DNA from: Acorus gramineus
Taxonomy: Eukaryota > Streptophyta > Magnoliopsida > Acorales > Acoraceae
Length of the DNA: 64,000 bases
Assembly: GCA_030737835.1 (NCBI GenBank)
Contig: CM060847.1
Location: 8,818,704 to 8,882,703 of the forward strand
Direction: 5' to 3'
Below, piece by piece: positions 35,857 through 48,286 of the stretch; the stretch's first letter is position 1; every line of letters begins with the position of its first letter. Both the position numbers and the translations under genes were made by a program. The notes below the pieces were generated by a model. It was not told the DNA's origin, made no database searches, and saw nothing but the letters and a program-made list of their open reading frames with translations.

Positions 35857-36828
35857 ACCAGAGAAGGCTGTTCTGTAGAACATATTCTGAAGGATGTATG
35901 CAGGTCAGAACTCCATTGATCAGGGATTTCACCGAATGAAATCAACTGAGTCCTTTATTTTTTGGTTCGAGAGGTGAGCTCATTAGAATCCAGACTGGCC
36001 CCTTTTATGCAATTTTGATTCAATTGGTTTATTATTGATATTTTTCTGTAATTGTATCATTCACCCTTTATATATGTAGTGATCAAATCTTTTTGAAATC
36101 ATAAATTTCAGATGGTTCTGTAACCTGATCATCGTTTGTTTCCAATTGTGTTATGGATGTATGAATTTATTCATACGTGGCTTCTGAGGCAGAAACTGTT
36201 CAGTGATGTTTATCCACTATTTTTCCACTGACGAGGAATGCATAATACAGCCTTTTTTTTGTATATCATTTGACTCATTAAACATTTACATATATGCGTA
36301 TAAACACAACAGATACATCATAATAACATCATCATAAACCTTTGAAAAAGAAGAAGAAAACATCATCGTATAACATCATCATATTCTTTTATAAGTTGAA
36401 ATTGAAACTATGTAGTTACAAAATTATCTATATCGAGAAGAAAATTATCTCTCTCTCTGATTATAAGTCGAGGCCATTTTACCAAAAAAAAATAAATTAT
36501 GCATTGGAAAATCAGTGGTTGTAAACTTGTAATGTTGAAAATTACCTTCCATATCTATTGAAGTTTATGTCTGAAGCTCTGCTTGCTCATATGGAGATTT
36601 TTTTTTTATTGTGTCACTTTGGCTTAATTAATGTATCACCTTTGCAGCTGCGCGTGATCTAAAAGCCTTAAAAGTGGCATTAGAGGAGCACCCACAAAAA
36701 AAGAACCCGAAGAATCAAAAGCTGGAAAAGAAGGGCTTATTGTCTATAAATACAGCCACACATAAGGGGCCTTCTGTAATATTCCAGATTTCAAATTTTC
36801 AAATGGTTCCCAAGGCCGCCCAACTCCC
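35857..36828. other. Convergent 3' regions of the EMB2759-like and polygalacturonase genes
   Basis: Holds the 3' untranslated regions of two converging genes and about 600 bp of AT-rich DNA. No further exon or repeat was recognised. Confidence 0.5.
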
Positions 36829-39503
36829 CTAGCAAGTGTATCCATGTGACCCTGTAAAGGCTCTGAACAATCTGCTGCTCCTCTTCAGGCAATTCACGTT
36901 TGAAGGGACCAGGTGACCACTCGATTCGCCATACGAGTTGTAGCATACAACGCCACCGCCCGTGCCTTGAGATTCGGGCGCGGGTGACAGGCGGATGTCG
37001 ACGAGGCTGATGTTAGTGCACGGCGTGCTGTCGCTGCACGCCAGGTACACCGGTTGCACGGAGAAGGTACCGGTGATCGTGCGGTATTGGATGCTGGAGA
37101 TCTCCACCGCCCGAGTCTGGTTCTTGCACGACCTCCCGCCACAGTAGTACTGGTCGATCACGATTGGTATCTCGACATCCGCGACGCGCACATTGGAGAA
37201 CGTGATGTTTCTGACCGACCCGGTGCCACCCTGAGAAAGGTGATAAGTCTCCAACAGAAGATTGATACGCGGCAATTTTAATACAACACATGTGGGATTG
37301 TGATAGTTTTTTTTCTTCTTCAGTTAATGACACATGTCAGTCTTATATTAAAGACTGATAATAACTAATGGGACGAACAATGACTGGATCCCATCTCTTA
37401 TTGTTTGTGCGTTAAGATTGATCACCTGCCATGTCTTGATCCTTACTCCGGTGAGTGCATTTTCTACGTATATGTTCTCAACAGTGATGTTAGAAACACA
37501 GGCCAAACTGTGGTCCTTTCCAAGCCCTCCTAAGCTGCCAAAACATAATCACCATCACAAACATAACTACAACAAGCACCACATTTTATCAATATAGATT
37601 TTTCAATCTACCTATGTTTGGTTCTAGTATGTACAAAGTACCTGATACCATGTCCAGGTCCACAGTTGATGTGGTGAACATGAACATTAGAGCTCCCAGT
37701 TTGAATGGATACACAGTCATCTCCTACAAAACAAGTACTCTATTTGATGTTAGACTGACATTTAATTATGTTGTAACAAAACCATTAAATTTTTTACCGC
37801 AACCAATGCTAGAATTCCATATTTCAACGTCGTGGGTGTTCTGTAGGTGAACGCCATCCGTGTTGGGGCTGTCCCCAGGAGAAACTATGGTGATGTTTTG
37901 AACTTTGATAACACGGGAGCTGTCGAATTTCAGGTGGCACTGAGGACTGTCTATGATTGTAATGTCGCGAACAGTAACATTATAGCTTTGATAGAACCTC
38001 AATGCCTAAGTTTTTAAACACATAAAACAGTTTGAGTAGTTGAAAAGATTCAAAAGAAATGTTTAACCAAAAAATAGTTGTGAAACTAGTCTTACAGTTG
38101 GTCTTGTTTTGCATGAGTATCTTGATTTTTTCTGCAAGAGTGCACATGTAATTCATCAAAATTTATAAAGCATTGTGTCTTGCATTCTGGTTTTTGGATA
38201 TTAAGGAAGAACTGCACCAAAGGAATTGTCTCACGAAATATTATTTGCCACTACAAATAGAAAAGTGGGTTGAGTTTATAGCTCCTTGAATTCCGCTTTA
38301 TAGCTCAATCAGCTTTTCCATCTGTAGTGGCAAACAATATTTCAAAAAGACAAATCATCTACTACAATTCTTGATTGATATTCGAAAACAGGCATACAAG
38401 ACATAAACATAACACTTGTGAACTGAGCTTTGGAAAAGTTAGTTGGCACTCCCCTTTGTAAAAGAGGTCAAGATCAAATCCTGGGGGCATCATTCTTCAA
38501 AAAGAAAAAAAGAGATAAGCATAACATGTGATTGAATCTTGTGGTTACCTGATTGTGGTGAGTTTGAGAGAGTTTCCACCAAGAAGACCCATGCCCATCA
38601 ACAGTACCAGATCCTTGGATGGTGAAGTTCTGAAGCCATTTGAAGTTAATCCACTGGTATGTGTTGGACTTTGGCCAGGCACCTATAGTTTGTGGAGCCA
38701 ACACTATCCCATCTATCTGAACACGGTCAAATCATCCATACATTTGTTTTACTATCTTTAACATGTCATGCAAAGAAAGAATACCATGAAAAGAATATAC
38801 TGGGAGAGAACTTTTATGCAATCAAGGAGGTTGGCATGCTAAAGAGAAAAAAAGTAGTGGTTTTTTATTTAAAGAGAGGGAAAAGCAGACCTGAAGAACT
38901 AGGTGAGGCATGCAAGGGCCTTGAAGAGTTAATGGTTTCATGAGAAACTTAAATTCAGATGGGATCTCAACAGTAGCCCATCCCACTTTACATGCAGCTT
39001 TCCATGCAGAAATGATTGCCTGAGAAACAAAAAAGGTCTCTGCTTCTTTAGTTTCATGAATATATAACACTAAATTCCTTGCTTAAGAAGGGGAAGTTAA
39101 AGAACAAATTCATGGATGGGAGATCTCTATTTCTCTAAAATTCATTGATTACTTATACTTAGAAAAGGAAAAAGACGCTTGAATTACAATACTATGAAAC
39201 AGAACTGCAAACACTATAACCAAAAAGAAAGAAAAAACTTACCTTGGAATCATCAGACATTCCATCACCTTTAGCTCCAAAGGACAACACATCGAAAACT
39301 CTCGACCCGTCTTCATGGGAACCATTATGAGGAGCTGTGGAAGGGGAGGTTCTATTTTCATGCTTATGGTGCTTGTGAGCTGTGCTCATTCTTTCATGCA
39401 TTCTCTCTGGAGAAACCAAACAAAGGGAGGCAGAGAATACTAATGAAAGAACCAGAAGGTTGTGGAGAAGGAATGTACTGTGTTTCTTCATCTTTACAAT
39501 CAT
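36829..39503 (-). CDS. Secreted polygalacturonase (GH28), At1g48100-like
   Basis: GH28 pectin-degrading enzymes hydrolyse alpha-1,4-galacturonosyl bonds of homogalacturonan in the cell wall. Exons (5' to 3'): 39503-39243, 39019-38891, 38716-38549, 38131-38096, 38005-37798, 37723-37642, 37534-37426, 37230-36829; 1395 nt, 464 residues plus TAG. The protein begins with a signal peptide (hydrophobic [19 protein letters not shown]), then a His/Lys-rich linker (HKHHKHEN) typical of this subclade, then [12 protein letters not shown]. All GH28 motifs are present: NTD (246-248), GDD (268-270), GHG (291-293) and RIK (326-328), so catalysis should be intact. A second ATG four codons downstream (39491) is an alternative start. 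The fourth exon is only 36 nt and encodes a diverged segment with an added Cys. The C-terminus carries a short basic extension ending GSHGYTC. Confidence 0.92.
38415..38514 (+). mobile_element. Short SINE in a polygalacturonase intron
   Basis: A roughly 100-bp element: box A-like GAAAAGTTAGTTGGCACTC, box B-like AGATCAAATCCTGG, ending CATTCTTCAAAAAG plus A-rich tail. It is flanked by near-identical repeats ATAAACATAACA (38403-38414) and ATAAGCATAACA (38515-38526). Relatives lie at 63154-63245 and in both arms of the large inverted repeat (about 49445-49540 and 55375-55470). Confidence 0.7.
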
Positions 39504-39608
39504 TTCTTTTTTGTTTTCCCTTCACTGAGGAGTGAAGTGTTCAGCTCTCACTAATTCAGTTAAGTTGTTTGAGGTACATGAGAATTGCCAAGGCCAATGC
39601 AGTTACTA

Positions 39609-39619
39609 ATATATTTATA
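39609..39619 (-). promoter_or_regulatory. TATA box of the polygalacturonase gene
   Basis: On the minus strand the sequence reads CCTATAAATATAT about 105-115 bp upstream of the ATG at 39503, a canonical plant TATA box and spacing. A start site near 39580 is inferred. Confidence 0.65.
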
Positions 39620-42600
39620 GGAGGGGGCTGCATGTAAATGGGATCCTTCACAAATAAGTACTGATAGATCTGTGGCTTGCAAACTAGTGTTTTCACTGGA
39701 AGGGTTGATATATTATATTTTACTCTAAAGTGAATCATGGTTTTAAAATGCATATTTGTGTTTAAGAGTTGTGCTTACATGTGCTTAGACGATAGGGAAC
39801 TAAACCATGATGTGAACTCTCACCTCAGCTTGATGTATTAGGCTCTTGATTCAACTCATCAACCGCTTAACAAGAATCATAAAATACCCCCACCACAAAT
39901 CCCTATGTGAAATTGTACCAAATTCATCTTATAGAGAACTTACTCAGATATCAAATGTAACATCTCAGGCTTACAAACCAAGACGCATTTTAATACGAGT
40001 AAGTTTGGAGCATTACAGAACGGCTTCGTGGTTTTGGATAGTGAGGTTGGAGATTACTTTTATACACAATTCAAGATATATATCCTTAAGGCTGATTCTA
40101 CCGAAAGATTGACCTTTAGATGGCTTATGGGTCATAACTGGAGTCCATTAGGTAGATTATTTAGGTGTTAGTGGTCATCCAACAGTGGAATTATTAATTG
40201 TGGGTGCATGTCTTTCATCCATTATGAAGTACTTCAAACAAAAAAAAAGGGTTTGCATTTCAAATAAATCTTCATTCACAAAGACAGTTTCCAATACTAC
40301 CTCATAAAGTATTTTTTTGTTAAGAATATCTATAACCCCACTCTCACTTTTCTGCCTTTTATCCATACAACTTCATAAGCTATACCCTTTGGTGGCCCTT
40401 TGTTGCTTGCCTTAAACAAAAACAACTCCCATCCAGATTTTATTATACCAAAGGTATGCATGTGATATACATTAGCATTTAAATGATCCTACATTTGTCA
40501 CTTGATGCAACCTTTTATTGTCCAGAGAGGGTTGTCTGCTATATGATTGTATAATTTTAAGATTAACAGTTAATTTGATATCAGAGACAGAGGAAAACTT
40601 AACATATTTTTAACTCATGCAACAATTTGGTGTCGAAATTCTATTGTGGTCGAACAACTCATCACTTGATCCGTTCGATGAATTGGCTCGCAATTGATAG
40701 AGACTCTATCGGACAACGGAGGAAGATTATCGATGATCAAGTTAGTAATGCTTCAAAAATAATAAGATCTTCATCATTTTTCAGTTTCTTTTATATCTAT
40801 TTGTCATAATTTTTATCTACTCCAGTGTTTGTTCTTTTAATTTCAGCTCTCAATACATTTGACACTAATAAAAAAAAATTGTCTCCATGTAGTGACCTTC
40901 TTATTGAAAATAAATTTTAATGCATTTAAAAATATATATACATGGGAAAAGATCAATCTACAACTTATTTAAACATTAACTGTGCATATAATAATAATAA
41001 TAATAAACCCATACATGCATAGTCCTTTAAACCGTTGTTAGTTGGGGGAGTGTGCAAAGATGTAATTTTATAACAAGAAAATGTGGTGCTCATGTTCAAG
41101 GAGATAAGGGAAGGGAGTATTAAAATGGGGCTCATGCTCTTGGTCTTAATGGTCACCATTGGCCTATTTAAAAGACAATTAAAGGATGGCTTTATTCCTT
41201 TTTGGTCACATGGTGGAGCCACATGTGGGAGATCCAAAATATAATGATTCTTCTAAATCTCTTTATCAGTCCATCCATAGGCATGTTAAACTCCACATTA
41301 AAAAAAAAAGTAAAAACTGTTGTGTTTATTCCCACTGGTCCTTGAACACTTGGTCATTTTTGCAGTTATTTAATATATTTTAGATTATAAAAAATACCAA
41401 ACGGTATACAGAGGCATACAAATACATTATATATTTTATTTTTTTAATGAAAGTAAATATTTTTTGATAAATATAAATAAATGTATTTTAGTAGACAAGT
41501 TTATATATTTTGCTTCTGTTTGTATAGCGACATAATCTATTCTAGGATAGATAATTATTTTAGTATAAGTAAAAGAATAAATCATGTTTTGTTTGGTTAT
41601 GTTTTAAGTTATTTTCATTGAAAAATATAATAATAAAATTTTGTTGTTTGGTTCATAATGAAGAATGAGACGTGAATTAAGATTTATGAAATGTAAAAAA
41701 TTGATTTAATATGTATGTTTCCTGATTTAATAGAGATAATGACATATGATTTAACATGTGTGCCCATTTATAATAGTAAAATAGAGTGGGTACAATAACA
41801 CAATTTCAAGAAAGACTTGAAATACCAATATCAGTTTAGTCTCATTTATTCCGACATAATTATATCATTTTATTCATTGCAAACAAATAATTTTTTAGTC
41901 TCTTATTCCTCTCATTCTCCCATTCAAACGAGGGCTTCGAAAATTCAAAACGCGTTGAGATCGCAAGAATGATATATTGTCCCCACGTCTTCCACTGCAT
42001 GACATGTCCATAAAGAGTCATTACAATTGCTAATCTGATGGGCTCGATCCACCCAATTAAGCAAGGATAATGCCCACTGTCATGAAATCTGATAATACCG
42101 ATTAATAAAGCAATTTCAATATAGTCACTTCTTCTTTATCAAAAACACCTTACAAATCAAGTTCACATCTGGGAATCTACCCTGCTTTTCATTAGGCAGT
42201 GGGGCTGTGCATTAGCAGGGGCACACTCGATCGAGTTCAATCAAGGGACACTTAGTATTCTAGGGTAAACTGTGCAGGAGATGTAAATTTTCTTTTTTTT
42301 CCTCTCCCTGTATTTTCTTCTTTTAGTTTTGGTGGGTTGCAAATCTCTTGTAACTAACCTATTTTCCGCCTTCCCTACCTACCCACATTCGGGCAAATAT
42401 GGAACTTTTACTAAGTTATAAAATGGTCTATAGTTTTGCTTTAAAAAAAAATATATATCTTACAAATCAAGTTCACAAAATAAAACATTACAAACCATTT
42501 GATACCACTATTGTTCAAGCTGGTGGGAATGACAGACTGTGATGCGATCCTGCCTTGGATAAAATGACAGCATTGCCTATCAAGTTTCTTTTTTTTCATT

Positions 42601-44464
42601 GTTTCTTTTTTGGTTAAGAGGACCCCTCAAATGCCTAACAAAATATTACTCAACCAAATGGATAAATGACAAGTCAAGTTCCAAAAATAAAACATTTTTT
42701 TTTTTGAAAATAGGGAGACAAATTTTGAGAGTCCTTACTTTTGGACACAGAGATGTCTCCAACCATTGAAATGGTTAAATTGTTCACATAATTTAAAAAA
42801 GAATTTATAATTATCATCCCAAACTTCACATTGACATAAAATTATTTACACATTTATCATACCAAACGCACGTCCTGGTTCAATCATGCATTAGTGCACA
42901 GTTGTCCGTTTGGAGGCCCATCATAGCCCATGCGGAATGTCTCCAGATCAAATTGGAGACTGGACCTATTTCGGCCCAACCCCAAAAGCAAGCACTACAA
43001 GCAATAAGGAAAATGATACATCTATAGCCTCTTCTGTAGCAACTCCACTTACTTTTCCACGTGGTTTTTTTTTTTAAATCATATACTAACCATTAAAGTA
43101 TATATAGTTATATAAAATAATATACATAAAAGATACAACAACCTTTTTAATCGAAATCGATTTTTGGAATTGAAAAACAACTTTCTCTCTCATTAAACTC
43201 CTTTCAAATATTAATTCCTGATTTTAAAAAAACATCTTAAAAAAATTAAAATATAAAATCATCTTAAAAATAACTTTATTATAAAAATTACTTTTTAATG
43301 TGTTTCCAAACAAAAACTAAATCAAAATTTGGAATGACCGCAGAGGAGACCGGGCGTATAATTTTGTTCTGTATTTATGTTGACTCAAGTGTTTCAACAA
43401 TCACAGAGGTTTAAAATCCATTTTATAGAAATTTAAAACATGGACAAAGAAAACACTGGACAAATACATGGACAGAGAAATCTGCTTTTTGACCCGCATC
43501 CAAACGAACTTTAGACAAACAAAGAGAAATCATGGAAAAAATCATCAAAGAAAAAAAAAATGTGTGCTTTGGCATGTCCTCATATCCTCATATCAAAGAC
43601 AGGAAGAGTCTGAGAGAGATGAAAATCAAAAGCAGCCAAAAAGCAGTCTATATATGCAAAAGGTGGCCGGGTCTGTCCACATACGTGTCGCAGCCGGATT
43701 GGAAGATTTTGCACTTCTAGCAAATCACACCATGATCACAACACTAACCATACAATCACAGCATACAAAAAGATTCAAATATGAACATAAAAGAAGAAGA
43801 AAGACAAAGGCATAAAAAGATGAAGAACAAAAATAGAGAGGCACAAAAAACAATTCTTGAAAAGAAAGGGAGGAGAACAAGTTTTTAGGGTTTCCTGGGT
43901 GACCCAATGTCTTGTTTTTATAATGGTTTGGGGGGCCGCAGCTAGGGCAGATTTTTTGGGATGCTAGGGTTTCGGGTTGTCAATATATTACTATATTTTG
44001 GATATCCCTACGACCCTACCTGTTATGGATATACATTGAAATTTTTTATAAGAACGAAAATAACTTTATATCTCAGCAACCGACCTAGTCAACCAATATC
44101 AAAAATAAATAAATAAAATTAATTTCAAACATTTTTTTTTTCAAACCCCTTATATTTTCTAGGTTTTTATAATTTTTCTTAGAAAAACATCACTAAACCA
44201 GGTATTACACTTTTTTAAAATCGGTTGTCATATGTACATTTTATGTAGTTTGTATGTATATATTATTAGATAAGTCATCCAGCCATATGTATATCTTTTT
44301 AATAGAGGTACTTTAAAATATTTTTTTTTAATTTATTAAAAATAAATTAAATATGCATATTTTCATTAAAATATATACGTTTTGATATTATTTTATAAAA
44401 TTTTAAACCATGTGGAAGATGTTGTATGTAGAATTGTATGCATGTAGGTTTTTATAATGTATTA
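39620..44464. other. Intergenic, AT-rich, no supported gene
   Basis: Nearly 5 kb with no recognisable exon, RNA gene or complete mobile element. It contains AT-rich runs, a TAA repeat near 40990-41005 and decayed repeat text. ORFs at 43468-43907 are lysine-rich low-complexity frames without family resemblance. Confidence 0.55.
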
Positions 44465-44496
44465 TTTTATATCTAACATGTTATATATATATATAT
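44465..44496. repeat. AT-rich motif shared with 60674-60706
   Basis: TTTTATATCTAACATGTTAT followed by a TA run occurs here, immediately before leader unit A, and again at 60674-60706, 16.2 kb away. A further stretch TGTAT(T/G)A directly upstream is also shared. Confidence 0.75.
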
Positions 44497-44497
44497 A

Positions 44498-45688
44498 GAG
44501 TGTTTAGGTGCGGTCGTGCGCCCCGATTTCCACCGTGCGCCCCCAATCCCGACCGTGCGATCTCACGACCAGCGATCGCACGGTCGAGCTTATTTAAAAA
44601 AAAAAAACAAAAAAAAAAACGAAAACGTGGTCGAAGACACTCTCTCTCTCTCTCTTGCTGTCTCTCTCTCTCGCACGGCCTCTCTCTCTCGCTTTCTCTC
44701 GGGCTCTCTCTCTCGCTCTGACCAAATCGGCGACTGCGACCACCGTCGACGCCCCTTTGCGACCCCCTCCACGTGCACCCCATCGTGCGCCCAAGGTCGT
44801 GGACAACACCTCGGGGTGCAGCGACAACCACCTCGTTCTTCTCTCTCTTTCTCGATCTGTTTCTGTCGTTCTTCCCTCTCCACTCCTCTCACACATACTC
44901 TCCCACAACACCCACCCCCCTCTCCCCTCTCACTCTCTCACAAACGCGTCGGATCTGATCGGAGATGCCGACATCGACGCGTCGGATCTGATCCGCCGGA
45001 GGCGACGCCGCCGATGCGCCGGTTTGATTGATTTTTACTTAATTGATGTTAGGGTTTATCTTGTGTTTTGGTTTTCTTTGATTTGGGGTTTTTCTTACTA
45101 AGATTTTCATTATGTGATTTAGGGTTTCACTGTGTTCTATTTTTCTTTCTTTTTGTTAATTCAGGATTGATTCAGTATTTCTTTTTCTTATTTTAACAAT
45201 GATTTAGTGTTGATTCAAGTATGATTTGTTGTAGGATTTTAGGGTTTCTATGAATCTTTTCCTCAAAACAATTTTTATAGGGTTTGTATGAATCTTAATT
45301 TCCTCTAACATTTTTGTTGAGAGCCTCAATGTTGTGTTTTTTTTTTCTTCTTATTTTGAAAGAATGAACTTGATTGAATTGTGTGTGGTTTTGGATCATG
45401 AGATGGTTAATTATGCAAGATCAAGTTATTAAAAAGATCATGTTTCATGTACTTGGTTTGCTTTCCCACTGACAATAAGTTTTTTTTTCCCATGATATCT
45501 TGAGTGGAAATCTAATTTTAGAAGATTTTGAATGATGGGTTTTGCCATTTTGTTGAGAATTTCCAATGTTGGGTATGTTTTTGGTCTTATTTTGAAAGCA
45601 TGAATTTGATTGAATTGTATCTGGTTCTTTGGTTCATGAGATGTTCTACTGTGCACAAGTAAGATATTCAAGGATTATGTTTCATATA
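44498..45688 (+). repeat. Leader-like direct repeat, unit A
   Basis: Starts after a TA run with GTTTAGGTGCGG and contains a 12-bp hairpin (GACCGTGCGATC at 44551-44562, GATCGCACGGTC at 44574-44585). Then come a CT-rich tract and a GC-rich stretch (GCGTCGGATCTGATC repeated twice). It ends in AT/T-rich, intron-like DNA. Nearly the same sequence recurs as unit B. The order CT-rich leader, GC-rich exon-like part, T-rich intron-like part resembles the 5' end of a plant gene. Its terminal portion is partly repeated at 45756-45825. The short proline/arginine-rich frames inside are compositional. Confidence 0.75.
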
Positions 45689-46070
45689 CAAAAATATGTC
45701 TTTGAATACCACCTGGTCAAAACTCATCATTCACTAATTCTATGTCTACACTCTACAAAACAATTTTTATAGGGTTTGTATGAATCTTAATTTCCTCTAA
45801 CATTTTTGTTGAGAGCCTCAATGTAAACTCAGTCAAAACGACATTGGATAGTTTCATACTCCTTCCAAAATGACTAATAACCCATCACACCTGCGAAAAA
45901 CAAAATCCCAAAATCTTTGCACATGACACTTAGCACAAAATATTCTTTTTTCTTTTGTTTCTCTTATTGGTGCTCAGATTTTTCTTATCATCTCTCTTAC
46001 ATTCATCACAGATATTGTGTATCAGATTTCGTTTTTGTCCATTTCATTTAAGTTAATTTTTTTCTTTTAG

Positions 46071-46145
46071 ATTCAAGGTGATGGAGTCATAGTGACCACC
46101 CCTACAGGGAGTACTGCTTACTCCACAGCTGCAGGCGGGTCAATG
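46071..46145 (+). pseudogene. Captured NAD kinase exon
   Basis: A single 75-nt exon between a TTTTAG acceptor and a GTGAGG donor, phase 0-0, encodes IQGDGVIVTTPTGSTAYSTA followed by AGGSM. This is the signature block of plant NAD kinases (nucleotide-binding T-P-T-G-S-T-A-Y), most like the NADK2 type. No other NAD kinase exon was found within several kb on either side, so it is a gene fragment, probably captured with flanking intron. The exon itself is undamaged. Confidence 0.8.
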
Positions 46146-46791
46146 GTGAGGAAATTTAATTATTTTTCATACTATTTTAGATTTTCCTGTGAATCTGTTC
46201 ATATGTATAATATATATGACTTCTGCATCTTCAGATAATTTTTTGTCTAATTAATTTTAACTATATTGGTTTGCTTTCCTGCTACCACAATGTGAAGTTG
46301 AAACAATGGAACAGTATTTGTTTCTAGCTCAGGAATTGTGATACACCTATAATGCAACTCTATTGAATACCTGACGGTCAAATAACAACACCTAATATTT
46401 ATTGGACCACACAACTATTAGAAATGGCATGTCAAAGTACATCATAGCATTGGATATAATATCATATTTGTACTTTGGGTCTATATTTAGAGAATGAATA
46501 TGGTTAACATACTGATATATGACCTATACCATATCGCCACTGTTTATTTAAATGTCTGATGCATATTTTTAAAAAATACTGTAATGACCACAAAAAAATA
46601 TGGCAGACTCACGACTCAGCAATTGATCGCCATATATTAATCGAATTAATAACTATATAATTCTATAAGTACACAAATCTAATATTCTAATATTTTAAAA
46701 AAATCACTAAATCTAATTCAATTAAATTCTATAAAATTTATTACATTATTTTTATTATAATATGAATATATATATATATATATATAGGGGA

Positions 46792-48126
46792 ATGTTTAGG
46801 TGCGGCTGTGCGCCCCGAATTTCACCGTGCGCCCCCAATCCCGACCGTGCGATCTGACGACCAGCGATCGTACGGTCGAGCTTATTTAAAAAAAAAAAAA
46901 TCGAAAACGAAAAAAAATAAAACGACCTCTCTCTCTTTCGCTGTCTCTCTCTCTCGCTGTCTCTCTCGCTCGACCTGCCTCTCTCTCTCGATCGAAATCT
47001 CTCTCCCCGTCGACGACGACCTCACGGACCCCGGCGACTGCGACCACCGTCGACGCCCCCTTGGCGACCCCCTCCACGTCCCCTGCTGCGACCCCATCGA
47101 CGACCCCCGACGTCCCACCGTCGACGCCCCTTGGCGACCGGAGGACCCCGGCGACTGCGACCACCGTCGACGCCCCTTTGCGACCCCCTCCACGTGCACC
47201 CCATCGTGCGCCCAAGGTCGTGGACAACACCTCGGGGTGCAGCGACGACCACCTCGTTCTTCTCTCTCTTTCTCGATCTGTTTCTGTCGTTCTTCCCTCT
47301 CCACTCCTCTCACACATACTCTCCCACAACACCCACCCCCCTCTCCCCTCTCACTCTCTCACAAACGCGTCGGATCTGATCGGAGATGCCGACATCGACG
47401 CGTCGGATCTGATCCGCCGGAGGCGACGCCGCCGATGCGCCGGTTTGATTTATTTTTACTTAATTGATGTTAGGGTTTATCTTGTGTTTTGGTTTTCTTT
47501 GATTTGGGTTTTTTCTTACTAAGATTTTAATTATGTGATTTAGGGTTTCACTGTGTTCTATTTTTCTTTCTTTTTGTTAATTCAGGATTGATTCAGTATT
47601 TCTTTTTCTTTTTCTTATTTTAACAATGATTTAGTGTTGATTCAATTATGATTTGTTGTAGGATTTTAGGGTTTCTATGAATCTTTTCCTCAAAACAATT
47701 TTTATAGGGTTTGTATGAATCTTAATTTCCTCTTAACATTTTTGTTGAGAGCCTCAATGTTGTGTTTTTTTTTTCTTCTTATTTTGAAAGAATGAACTTG
47801 ATTGAATTGTGTGTGGTTTTGGATCATCAGATGGTTAATTATGCAAGATCAAGTTATTAAAAAGATCATGTTTCATGTACTTGGTTTGTTTTCCCACTGA
47901 CAATAAGTTTTTTTTTCCCCATGATATCTTGAGTGGAAATCCAGTTTTAGAAGATTTTGAATGATGGGTTTTGCCATTTTGTTGAGAATTTCCAATGTTG
48001 GGTATGTTTTTGGTCTACTATTTCTTATTTTGAAAGAATGAATTTGATTGAATTGTATCTGGTTCTTCGGTTCATGAGATGTTCTACTGTGCACGATTAA
48101 GATATTCAAAGATCATGTTTCATGTA
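46792..48126 (+). repeat. Leader-like direct repeat, unit B
   Basis: Second copy of unit A, also preceded by a TA run (about 46764-46787). The hairpin is kept with one mismatch (46843-46854 and 46866-46877). Unit B has about 100 bp of extra GC-rich sequence at 47030-47150 made of CCGTCGACGCCCCTTGGCGA-type repeats. It keeps the GCGTCGGATCTGATC pair and the T-rich tail. It continues directly into the thioredoxin-like exon at 48163, whereas unit A continues into NAD kinase intron-like sequence. Confidence 0.75.
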
Positions 48127-48162
48127 CATTGTTTGCTTCCCCACTATAATTATTTCATACAG

Positions 48163-48286
48163 CCTCCACCTGTGGTTGATAATGTTTCACCTTACTCCTC
48201 CATTGAAAACATAGCAGTTCAAAAGCTTACACCGGAGTACAAGATTGGCATGGAGAGGTTGGTGAAGTCAAAGGCGCCTCCCATGA
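48163..48286 (+). pseudogene. Captured thioredoxin/peroxiredoxin-like exon, copy 1
   Basis: After a TTTCATACAG acceptor the exon encodes PPPVVDNVSPYSSIENIAVQ, then KLTPEYKIGMERLVKSKAPP and M. It is cut off exactly at the outer edge of the inverted-repeat arm. I take it as the start of a plant peroxiredoxin-like-2/AhpC-TSA domain protein because the second copy continues with KASELWKDKPALLL, the block before the active-site region in that family. The catalytic part is absent. Confidence 0.5.

Noticed and set aside
43468..43907. Lysine-rich frames as a small gene
   Set aside because: A-rich composition, no splice structure, no conserved motif.
44481..45101. Six overlapping Ser/Leu/Arg-rich frames in leader unit A
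   Set aside because: CT-microsatellite and GC-rich composition keep several frames open at once; no family resemblance and not preserved between units beyond DNA identity.
46808..47522. 219-codon and other frames in leader unit B
   Set aside because: Same compositional cause as in unit A; the longest is a run of Pro/Arg/Ser.
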